Positions 1 through 5,640 of a stretch of DNA of 9,452 nucleotides are shown here, piece after piece. This DNA is from an uncultured Lachnoclostridium sp. GTDB taxonomy: Bacteria; Bacillota; Clostridia; Lachnospirales; Lachnospiraceae. Where the stretch lies: assembly GCA_958425285.1 (NCBI GenBank), contig CATZVV010000052.1, forward strand, positions 1 to 9,452, written 5' to 3'. Made by a program: the position numbers and the translations under genes. The stretch's first letter is position 1, and each line of letters begins with the position of its first letter. A model generated the notes under the pieces. The model was not told the origin of the DNA and made no database searches. It was given only the letters and a program-made list of their open reading frames with translations.

Positions 1-198
1 AAGTTGAAACTGAACAGAAAGAAACTGGTAATAAAGAAAGGGAAAAAATATAAAACAAAGATTATTTCTACATCAAAGACAAAGTACACACTCAGAAAGC
101 TTACAAAAAAGAAGACATATTATATCCGGATAAGAGCAGTCAACGGTAAGAGTACAGGCAAGTGGTCTGGTGTTAAGAAAGTAGCTATACGAAAATAG
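1..198 (+). CDS. C-terminal end of a secreted protein with a lysine-rich Fn3-like tail (partial)
   Basis: The reading frame is open from base 1 and ends at TAG 196-198, so this is the last 65 codons of a gene that starts outside the window. A TTG at base 4 is in frame but has no ribosome site that can be seen. The peptide is extremely basic and ends in a beta-strand-like segment (YYIRIRAVNG, then GKWSGVKKV). This is the last part of the fibronectin type III-like domain often found at the C-terminus of clostridial surface proteins. The same pattern (YTIRIRAY, GKWSKIKVV) closes the next gene, so the two are probably tandem paralogues or share a swapped tail. What lies N-terminal is unknown. The function is inferred to be extracellular, with the cationic tail perhaps contacting cell-wall polymers. 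The stop codon overlaps the ribosome site of the next gene. Confidence 0.75.
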   Translation, partial: KLKLNRKKLVIKKGKKYKTKIISTSKTKYTLRKLTKKKTYYIRIRAVNGKSTGKWSGVKKVAIRK

Positions 199-212
199 GA
201 GGGAAGGATAGG

Positions 213-1943
213 ATGAAAAAATATGATAATATTAGGAAGAGTCCTTTTTTGTCAGGAGTATTGATAATTGCTTTGATGGTTGTTATGATGCCTGTGGAAA
301 AGCCAGAGGTTCAAGCGAAAGCAACAGCCATCAGCCTTCCGGTAGGAGTAAAGATTACGCAGGTGAGCTGTGCAGCGAATTTTTCCATTGCTTTGGATTC
401 TTCCGGCAAAGTATGGTCCTGGGGTGCAAATGATTATGGACAGCTGGGACGGGATACTGGTACGGAAATGTGTTCTGCTGTACCGGCACAGGTAAAAAAT
501 TTGCCTGAAAAAGCAGTATATATTACCTGTGGTCCCAATACGGCAGCAGCCATTACAGAGAGTGGCAATATTTATATGTGGGGCTGGAACAAAGGCCTGT
601 TTGGCGACAAGGAAGCATTAAGTGACAGTCAGGTGCCGGTGCGGGTAATGGGACCATGGGTACAGGAAGAAAAGAAAATGCAAAGCCTTACGTTAGGCAT
701 AGGTGCTCACGCAATTGATGAAGATGGAGTTGTCTACTCATGGGGAGCAAATCAAAATACTGGAGAAAATCAAATGGGACGCAGTGATGTAACAGATTGC
801 TCTTTACAGGAACCGGCTAAAATGGATTTTACGTGGGGTGGTTCCAATGTGGCAGCTCAGGTAGTGGAGATTGGAGCCTCTGTTGCTATTATTACAAAAA
901 CGGGAGATTTGTACACATGGGGTCCGAACAACTGGGGACAGTTAGGGAGAAAGACTAAGAAGAGAACAGACGACGAAGCATATGTTGCTAGTGGTACTCC
1001 GTGGAAAGTAGGCATCAGTAATGTTGTTACTGTAAGCGGTGGAGGAAATGCAGTCATTGCATTGACATCAGATAACAAGGTCTATACATGGGGTCAGCTG
1101 ATAGCTGGTAATTTAGGTCGTACGGACATTGAAAATTATAAGGTTGACTGTATCCCTCATCAAGTAAGCGGTCTCCCGGATGGCGTATCTTTCACGGATG
1201 CAAATGCACTGGGCCAGTGGGCCTGTGTGGTACTTACGGAAAGTGGTGACATATATTCATGGGGCTGCAATGATAATGGTAGTCTGGGACGTGATACAGA
1301 AGGCGAAGATTCCGCATCTCCGGGTAAGGCCCTTGTTACTGGTATTCAGCAACTTGATTGTGGATATAATCACAATGTGGGTATCGACAGGGTTGGTAAT
1401 TTGTACACATGGGGGAGCGCAAGAGGAGTAGGGGCACTTGGAACAGGAGAAGTTTCGGGGTTCAGTTTTGAACCGCAAATGATTATGAAAGTTACGGAAA
1501 GTTCGGAGGCGACGCCGACCCCATCAGCAAGTCTGACTCCAGAACCATTAGCACCAGCAACACCGACACCTTTGATAGCGGCAAGTCCGACATCATCGGC
1601 AGATTCGATACCAAAATTATCAATCAATCAGAGGTCTTCGTCGGCAACTGTTGCCGTTAAGCTGGCAAAGGCAGAGATTAAGAAAGTAAAATCAGGAAAG
1701 AAAAAGTTTACTGTTACTGCTAAAAAGAAAGCATCATCCTATGGAGGCTTCAAATTTCAGATTGGTTACCGGATGGGAGGCAGGACAAAGTGGAAATACA
1801 CAACGACCTCTTTTAAGACTACAACGATAAAGAAGTTGAAGAAGGGCAGAAAATATACGATTCGAATCAGAGCATATAAAGAGGTTAACGGAAAGACATA
1901 TTACGGAAAGTGGTCTAAAATAAAGGTTGTAAAAGTAAAATAG
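213..1943 (+). CDS. Secreted RCC1-repeat beta-propeller protein with Pro/Thr linker and basic Fn3-like C-terminal domain
   Basis: This is a 576-residue exported protein. Residues 1-35 look like a signal peptide: a basic start, a hydrophobic core at about 13-27 and a possible cleavage after VQA at 33-35. Seven aromatic-x-W-G motifs of RCC1-type repeats follow (WSWG 68-71, YMWG 121-124, YSWG 175-178, YTWG 234-237, YTWG 291-294, YSWG 348-351, YTWG 398-401). Several continue as N-x-x-G-x-LG. Seven repeats are what a closed RCC1 propeller needs. Residues 430-466 are a Pro/Thr/Ser/Ala linker, and about 485-576 form a lysine-rich Fn3-like domain. There is no LPxTG or SLH motif. The start is ATG 213, with AGGAGGG at 197-203, nine bases upstream and overlapping the previous stop, so the two genes are probably co-transcribed. 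Eukaryotic RCC1 is an exchange factor, but bacterial secreted versions are mostly uncharacterised. A binding or adhesion role is inference. Confidence 0.88.
   Translation: MKKYDNIRKSPFLSGVLIIALMVVMMPVEKPEVQAKATAISLPVGVKITQVSCAANFSIALDSSGKVWSWGANDYGQLGRDTGTEMCSAVPAQVKNLPEKAVYITCGPNTAAAITESGNIYMWGWNKGLFGDKEALSDSQVPVRVMGPWVQEEKKMQSLTLGIGAHAIDEDGVVYSWGANQNTGENQMGRSDVTDCSLQEPAKMDFTWGGSNVAAQVVEIGASVAIITKTGDLYTWGPNNWGQLGRKTKKRTDDEAYVASGTPWKVGISNVVTVSGGGNAVIALTSDNKVYTWGQLIAGNLGRTDIENYKVDCIPHQVSGLPDGVSFTDANALGQWACVVLTESGDIYSWGCNDNGSLGRDTEGEDSASPGKALVTGIQQLDCGYNHNVGIDRVGNLYTWGSARGVGALGTGEVSGFSFEPQMIMKVTESSEATPTPSASLTPEPLAPATPTPLIAASPTSSADSIPKLSINQRSSSATVAVKLAKAEIKKVKSGKKKFTVTAKKKASSYGGFKFQIGYRMGGRTKWKYTTTSFKTTTIKKLKKGRKYTIRIRAYKEVNGKTYYGKWSKIKVVKVK
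342..1493 (+). repeat. Seven RCC1-type protein repeats within the coding region
   Basis: Residues 44-427 hold seven degenerate repeats spaced about 50-60 residues apart, each marked by an aromatic-x-W-G signature. At DNA level the signatures recur as close variants of tacacatgggg (for example near 912, 1083 and 1402), although the repeats as a whole have diverged. The count of seven fits a single complete propeller. Confidence 0.75.
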
Positions 1944-1951
1944 AAAAATTT

Positions 1952-2002
1952 ATCCCCCGAAAGTAGTATTAGGAAGCGATGACTTGTTTCGGGGGATTTT
2001 TT
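1952..2002 (+). terminator. Rho-independent terminator after the RCC1 gene
   Basis: An 11-bp perfect stem pairs 1952-1962 (ATCCCCCGAAA) with 1987-1997 (TTTCGGGGGAT). Six T residues follow at 1997-2002. The 24-base loop is longer than usual, but the five G-C pairs and the U tract, nine bases after the stop, support termination of the secreted-protein unit. Confidence 0.75.
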
Positions 2003-2036
2003 CGTAAGAAAACGTATTTGGAGATGATATATTTCA

Positions 2037-2065
2037 TTGCACACCATATTATTTTGTGCTATACT
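2037..2065 (+). promoter_or_regulatory. Sigma-A promoter of the LytTR regulator gene
   Basis: TTGCAC at 2037-2042 and TATACT at 2060-2065 are separated by 17 bases. TGC directly before the -10 hexamer gives an extended -10. Transcription should begin near 2072-2074, leaving a leader of about 100 nt before the ATG at 2175. Confidence 0.75.
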
Positions 2066-2073
2066 GATTCCGT

Positions 2074-2160
2074 ATCGGCGGGGGAAAGAATTACTAAAAC
2101 ATCAGAGCATAGAGACAGCTATTGTAGTTTCCCGCTGAGAAAAGCTACAATGGCTTTTTT
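2074..2160 (+). promoter_or_regulatory. Structured leader with a terminator-like hairpin and a competing stem (possible attenuator or riboswitch)
   Basis: Two stems can be drawn between the promoter and the response regulator. Stem B pairs 2117-2127 (AGCTATTGTAG) with 2145-2155 (CTACAATGGCT), one G-U pair included. Pairs 2128-2130 with 2142-2144 can extend it, and it ends in six T residues (2155-2160), which is the form of an intrinsic terminator. Stem A pairs 2076-2082 plus 2085-2087 with 2128-2137 (TTTCCCGCTG), with two bulged G residues and one G-U pair. Stem A uses the loop of stem B, so the two either compete (antiterminator against terminator) or stack as an H-type pseudoknot. The layout suggests conditional read-through. 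I could not match it to a riboswitch class I know by sequence, so ligand or effector is unknown. Confidence 0.55.
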
Positions 2161-2174
2161 ATTAAGGGGGATAT

Positions 2175-2867
2175 ATGAAAGTAGGAATTTGTGATGACGT
2201 GCCTGTCTTCGTTGAGTGGGTAGAAAGAATACTCCGGGAGCACTGCAGGCAAAAGGATGATGAAATTACCATCTTTAAATTTGAAAAGGGTGAAGATGTT
2301 CTTTTGTGTCCTGAAAAATTTGATCTTGTTTTTCTGGATATTGAGATGCCCGGAAAAAATGGGATGGAAGTGGCAAAACAGTTGAGAGAACGAGCGGATG
2401 GTGATAGCTTATTTATTGTATTTCTAACTGCTTATAAGAAGCCAATACAACAGGCTTTTTTATTGGATGCACATAGATATATAATGAAAACGGATGGGGA
2501 TGAAATGGTGATTGAAGCATATGAATCCTGTAAGCAGAAGTTAAAAAGCAGGAAATATGTGATTGTGCAGAAGGGAAAGGAAAAAATCCCTATTTTTCTT
2601 CATCACATTATTTACGTTAAGTCGGAGGGAAAGGGTACGAAAATATATGATCGACAACAGAACGAGTATACCCATGGCGAAATGATTTCAAAATGGGAAA
2701 GAAAGTATAAGAAGTCAGGATTTTTTCGGTGTCACCGTTCCTATTTGGTAAATTTAGCAGAGGTTCGGGAAGACTCTCTGAAGTGCGATCGGGAAATTCG
2801 CTTGTCAAATGGAGAGATTCTTCCGCTTGCTAAACGAAAAAAGAAGTTTTTGAGGAGACATTTATGA
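2175..2867 (+). CDS. LytTR-family response regulator (AgrA/ComE-like), orphan
   Basis: This 230-residue DNA-binding response regulator has the usual length of the family. The N-terminal receiver domain (about 1-120) carries the acidic pair D7/D8, the phosphoacceptor D55 in FLDIEMPG, T85 in FLTAY and K105 in YIMK. The usual proline after that lysine is a threonine. The C-terminal LytTR domain (about 130-230) has the typical segment FFRCHRSYLVNL (183-194), which fits a beta-strand DNA-binding fold acting on direct-repeat operators. The start is ATG 2175, with AAGGGGG at 2164-2170. No histidine kinase, AgrB-type protease or transporter lies next to it, so its partner and targets are not shown here. 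Transcription is probably governed by the upstream hairpin leader. Its stop overlaps the ATG of a 23-codon ORF (ATGA). The family assignment is firm; the regulon is unknown. Confidence 0.93.
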   Translation: MKVGICDDVPVFVEWVERILREHCRQKDDEITIFKFEKGEDVLLCPEKFDLVFLDIEMPGKNGMEVAKQLRERADGDSLFIVFLTAYKKPIQQAFLLDAHRYIMKTDGDEMVIEAYESCKQKLKSRKYVIVQKGKEKIPIFLHHIIYVKSEGKGTKIYDRQQNEYTHGEMISKWERKYKKSGFFRCHRSYLVNLAEVREDSLKCDREIRLSNGEILPLAKRKKKFLRRHL

Positions 2868-2935
2868 AGTTTTTATGTCAGGAAATGCAGAACAGCGGTT
2901 TGACTTTAAAGTTTGGTCTTCCATCCGACTTGTAA
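2864..2935 (+). CDS. Possible small ORF of 23 codons overlapping the response regulator stop
   Basis: ATG 2864-2866 overlaps the regulator's TGA as ATGA. GAGGAG at 2852-2857 sits six bases upstream, a good ribosome site and the usual geometry of translational coupling. The peptide begins MKFLCQEMQ and ends in GLPSDL, with one cysteine at position 5. It has no signal peptide or membrane segment and resembles nothing I recognise. The stop codon TAA 2933-2935 lies in the -35 box of the lgt promoter. It may be a real small protein, the decayed start of a lost partner gene such as a kinase, or chance. Only the start signals support it. Confidence 0.35.
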   Translation: MKFLCQEMQNSGLTLKFGLPSDL

Positions 2936-2962
2936 ATATCAGATGCGTTTGATATAATCAAA
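2930..2962 (+). promoter_or_regulatory. lgt promoter with a palindrome over its -10 box
   Basis: TTGTAA at 2930-2935 and TATAAT at 2953-2958 have a 17-base spacer and a TGA extended -10. The -10 lies inside a perfect 6-3-6 palindrome, TTTGAT-ATA-ATCAAA, at 2948-2962, which a dimeric repressor could read. Transcription should start near 2965, about 36 bases before the lgt start codon. No terminator separates this from the response regulator, so read-through is also likely. Confidence 0.7.
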
Positions 2963-3000
2963 ACAACACTCGCAGAAATAATGCAGAAATGAGGAGAATA

Positions 3001-3762
3001 ATGTATAACGATTTGTTTTCAATAGGGGGACTTACGGTGCATGGCTATGGCTTAATGATTGGCTTGGGCTTTCTGGCTGCCATCTGGCTTGGTCAGTATC
3101 GTGCAAAGAAATTTGGATTGAATCCAGACGACATTATTAATATTGGTATGCTTGTTATTGTTCTGGGCTTTGCCGGAGGAAAGTTACTTCATATTATTAC
3201 TAATTTTGAATTATTTTTGGATAAGCCGCTTGAAGTGCTTGGTTCGGAAGGATTTGTTGTATATGGCGGACTTCTGACAGGAGTGCTTTCTGGTGCCGTA
3301 TACTGTAAGATTAAGAAATTGGATTTCCTGGCTCATTTTGATCTTGTTATGCCATCGGTAGCATTGGCACAGGGATTTGGGCGTATTGGCTGCTTTTTAG
3401 CAGGGTGTTGTTATGGAAGGGCAACAGATAGCTTTTTGGGAGTCACTTTTCCGAGAGGAAGTCTTGCCCCGGCAGGTGTAAAAGTTTTACCGACACAGCT
3501 ATTTTCTTCTATTGGAGATTTTGCATTAACTCTGGTTTTAATATGGTATGCAAAGCGGGCAAAAAAAGGAAATACAGGGGCAATGTATTTTGTGCTGTAT
3601 GGTATAGGAAGATTTATCGTAGAATACTTTAGAGATGATGAACGGGGAACCGTAGGGATTTTTTCAACATCTCAGTTTATTTCAATATTTTTTGTACTGG
3701 CAGGTGTTTTGATTTTTATATGGAATGCCAGAAGAAAGATATCCACTACTGATGTAGAATAA
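3001..3762 (+). CDS. lgt: Prolipoprotein diacylglyceryl transferase
   Basis: Lgt moves diacylglycerol from phosphatidylglycerol to the lipobox cysteine of prelipoproteins in the cytoplasmic membrane, the first step of lipoprotein maturation. The 253-residue polytopic protein shows HGYG (14-17), YGGLLTG (88-94), the signature GRIGCFLAGCCYGR (127-140), PTQL (164-167) and GIGRFIVEYFRDDERG (201-216). The E. coli residues His103 and Asn146 appear to be replaced by Tyr88 and Cys131. To my knowledge this is the form seen in many Firmicutes paralogues. I prefer ATG 3001, with GAGGAG at 2991-2996. An in-frame ATG at 2989 would add MRRI but has no ribosome site. The gene has its own promoter and a weak terminator. 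The substrate-binding lipoprotein at the right end of the window is a likely client. Confidence 0.92.
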   Translation: MYNDLFSIGGLTVHGYGLMIGLGFLAAIWLGQYRAKKFGLNPDDIINIGMLVIVLGFAGGKLLHIITNFELFLDKPLEVLGSEGFVVYGGLLTGVLSGAVYCKIKKLDFLAHFDLVMPSVALAQGFGRIGCFLAGCCYGRATDSFLGVTFPRGSLAPAGVKVLPTQLFSSIGDFALTLVLIWYAKRAKKGNTGAMYFVLYGIGRFIVEYFRDDERGTVGIFSTSQFISIFFVLAGVLIFIWNARRKISTTDVE

Positions 3763-3821
3763 ACAAAAAGAAACAACTAAGTACAATCGGAAAAATGAAT
3801 TTTATATGATAGTTATTGGAG

Positions 3822-3860
3822 GATGCCCCTTAAATCATAAAGTGATATAGGGGCATCTTT
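3822..3860 (+). terminator. Probable terminator after lgt
   Basis: GATGCCCCT (3822-3830) pairs perfectly with AGGGGCATC (3849-3857). An inner helix of about five pairs (3834-3838 with 3842-3846) closes most of the loop. Only three T residues follow, so termination may be partial and let transcripts continue into the cyclase gene. Confidence 0.55.
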
Positions 3861-3906
3861 GCTGTAAATAATTACGTATTATATGGAGAAAATGGGGTAA
3901 AAGAAG

Positions 3907-5001
3907 ATGTTTCAAAGAGGAAGATCAAAAGAGGGCATGATATACCGTCTTTATGAGGGCAATTATGTTATTTCTACAGATAGTAAATATAAAGCTTTGA
4001 TTGGGATTATTACAGTTGTACATCTCTGTTTTATTGTGTTTTTTTCTGCCTTAGGTGTTAGGCCTCTTGTGATTTTCAATATTTTTAGTGTGATCATGTA
4101 TTTATATTTAAGAGTCATGATTGGAAAAAGGAAATATGTACAAGTTTATATGTTTACATATTTTGAGATTTTTTTACATACCGTTATAGCTACCGTTTTA
4201 GTTGGCTGGAATTTAGGATTCCCGCTTTATAATCTCGCAATTGTACCTGTTTCTTTTTATATTAGCTATATGACACCTGGTTTTAAAAGGGAAATTATCT
4301 ATCCAACCATACTTGCTGGTATCAATATGACAATTACTATTTTGGGAAGACTTTATGATTACGAGTTTGGTGCTATTTATCGGGTAGAGTCTGAGGCGGC
4401 AGTTTTTGCATTTCATACGTTTAATAGTATTATTGCTTATACGACAGTAGGTGTCTTTTCATTCTTGTTTCTTGTTGAACTGCGTGCGAAGCAGGTGGAT
4501 TTGATGAGAAAGAATAGGGAACTTGATCAATTAGCCGGTCTTGATTCCCTCACTGGTTTGTACAACCGAAGAAGTATTGAATCGCGAATCCGCGATGTGA
4601 TGAGTGAGGACAGAGATTTTTGTATTACCATTGGTGATATTGATGGATTTAAGAAAATTAATGACACGTACGGGCATAGCTGTGGGGATAAAGTATTACA
4701 AAATATAGCCGGTGTGCTCTGTGATGTAATCGGTCATAGGGGGCTGGTATGTCGCTGGGGTGGTGAAGAGTTCTTAATTGTGTTATTCATGGACTTGGAA
4801 ACTGCCTGTAATTTGATGGAAATTGTGAAAGACAGAGTAGAGGTGTCAAGAGTTGATTTTCAGCAAAGACAAGTTGCTTGTTCTATGACCTTTGGTATTT
4901 GTGAATGTGTGGAAGGACAGGATTATGAAGATATGATTCGCCGTGCTGACGAAATGTTGTATAAGGGGAAACAGGAGGGAAAAAATTGTGTCGTTTATTA
5001 A
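3907..5001 (+). CDS. Membrane-bound GGDEF diguanylate cyclase
   Basis: The 364-residue protein makes cyclic di-GMP from two GTP. About six hydrophobic helices fill residues 30-192, a membrane sensory module I cannot assign to a named family. A short linker leads to a GGDEF domain (about 205-364). Conserved features are DSLTGLYNRR (213-222), DIDGFKKIND (244-253), the metal- and substrate-binding YGHSCGDKVL (255-264) and the intact active-site loop GGEEF (285-289). The inhibitory RxxD site would fall at residues 276-279 but reads GHRG, so product feedback at the I-site is probably absent. There is no EAL or HD-GYP domain. ATG 3907 has only a weak ribosome site (GGGG about nine bases upstream). 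ATG 3937 is a possible alternative. It lies between lgt and spmB on the same strand; whether they share a transcript is unclear. Confidence 0.9.
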   Translation: MFQRGRSKEGMIYRLYEGNYVISTDSKYKALIGIITVVHLCFIVFFSALGVRPLVIFNIFSVIMYLYLRVMIGKRKYVQVYMFTYFEIFLHTVIATVLVGWNLGFPLYNLAIVPVSFYISYMTPGFKREIIYPTILAGINMTITILGRLYDYEFGAIYRVESEAAVFAFHTFNSIIAYTTVGVFSFLFLVELRAKQVDLMRKNRELDQLAGLDSLTGLYNRRSIESRIRDVMSEDRDFCITIGDIDGFKKINDTYGHSCGDKVLQNIAGVLCDVIGHRGLVCRWGGEEFLIVLFMDLETACNLMEIVKDRVEVSRVDFQQRQVACSMTFGICECVEGQDYEDMIRRADEMLYKGKQEGKNCVVY

Positions 5002-5063
5002 AAGGCGCATATAGGACAAACGGTTTTTAATAAATTAATGGTAAAAGAATGTGGAGTATCTGC

Positions 5064-5588
5064 ATGAACTTTATTGTTTTTTTATCCAATACGATGATTC
5101 CGCTTGTGATTTTTGCTATTGTTGCTTATGGAATTCTGCAAAAGGTATCCATTTTTGATGTCTTTGTAGAAGGAGCAAAAGATGGATTTTTAACGGTTTA
5201 TAAGATATTACCTACCTTAATAGGGTTAATGGTAGGGGTTGGTATTCTTCGTCAGTCGGGAGCGCTGGAAGCACTGGCTAATCTTATGGCACCGCTCACT
5301 GAAGTATTTCGCTTTCCGGGAGAACTTTTGCCTCTTGTTATTGTAAAAATGTTTTCTTCTTCAGCAGCAACAAGCCTTTTGCTAGATGTGTATAAGCAGT
5401 TTGGAACTGACTCTTATCTGGGAACGCTGGCATCTGTATTAATGAGCTGTTCAGAGACAATATTTTATACCATGAGCGTTTATTTTGTTACCGCGAAGGT
5501 GACAAAGACAAGATATACATTGGCAGGTGCCCTTTTTGCAACTTTTACAGGTGTTTTAGCAAGTGTATGGATTGTTAGTCTTATGTAA
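5064..5588 (+). CDS. spmB: Spore maturation protein B
   Basis: SpmB is a small integral membrane protein of the nucleoside-recognition (Gate) family. With SpmA it is needed for full spore core dehydration and heat resistance in Bacillus and Clostridium. From ATG 5064 it has 174 residues, close to the family norm. It shows several hydrophobic helices, the segment PLTEVFRFPGELLPL (77-91), SSSAA (98-102) and SCSETIFYT (128-136), matching the family motif around S-E-T-x-FY. I prefer ATG 5064 (MNFIVFLSN), with TGGAG at 5052-5056 seven bases upstream, over ATG 5049, which lacks a ribosome site. spmA normally lies immediately upstream in an operon, but here a diguanylate cyclase gene ends 62 bases before. 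A terminator follows at once. Confidence 0.9.
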   Translation: MNFIVFLSNTMIPLVIFAIVAYGILQKVSIFDVFVEGAKDGFLTVYKILPTLIGLMVGVGILRQSGALEALANLMAPLTEVFRFPGELLPLVIVKMFSSSAATSLLLDVYKQFGTDSYLGTLASVLMSCSETIFYTMSVYFVTAKVTKTRYTLAGALFATFTGVLASVWIVSLM

Positions 5589-5597
5589 AGATTATTT

Positions 5598-5640
5598 GCT
5601 GGTCAGATAAATAATACATTTCTGACCAGCGTTGTTTTTT
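5598..5640 (+). terminator. Terminator of spmB, overlapping the end of the opposing gene
   Basis: GCTGGTCAGA (5598-5607) and TCTGACCAGC (5621-5630) form a perfect 10-bp stem with a 13-base loop. GTTGTTTTTT follows on the plus strand. The minus-strand flank has no long U tract, so it works best for spmB. The stem includes the stop codon (5603-5605) and last codons of the convergent metallophosphoesterase gene. Confidence 0.8.

Noticed and set aside
857..1627. Several antisense and alternate-frame ORFs of 73-85 codons inside the RCC1 gene
   Set aside because: They are shadows of the propeller and linker coding sequence; the Pro/Thr linker gives long open frames on the other strand.
1979..2194. 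Open frame of 71 codons across the region before the response regulator
   Set aside because: It runs through the terminator, promoter and leader hairpins, overlaps the real start at 2175, has no ribosome site and no recognisable protein features.
2903..2912. 10-bp palindrome ACTTTAAAGT within the small ORF
   Set aside because: Too short and AT-rich to distinguish from chance, with no U tract to make it a terminator.
3817..3839. GGAGG followed at once by ATG near 3819-3825, a possible leader peptide
   Set aside because: Spacing is zero and the frame closes after a few codons inside the terminator hairpin.
3854..3884. Possible promoter for the cyclase gene (TATTAT 3877-3882)
   Set aside because: No -35 hexamer fits at 16-18 bases; read-through from lgt is equally possible.
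4986..5015. Possible promoter for spmB (TTGTGT 4986-4991, TATAGG 5010-5015; or a sigma-E-like CATATAGG at 5008-5015)
   Set aside because: Both versions match poorly: the sigma-A spacer is 18 with a weak -10, and no sigma-E -35 stands at the right distance.
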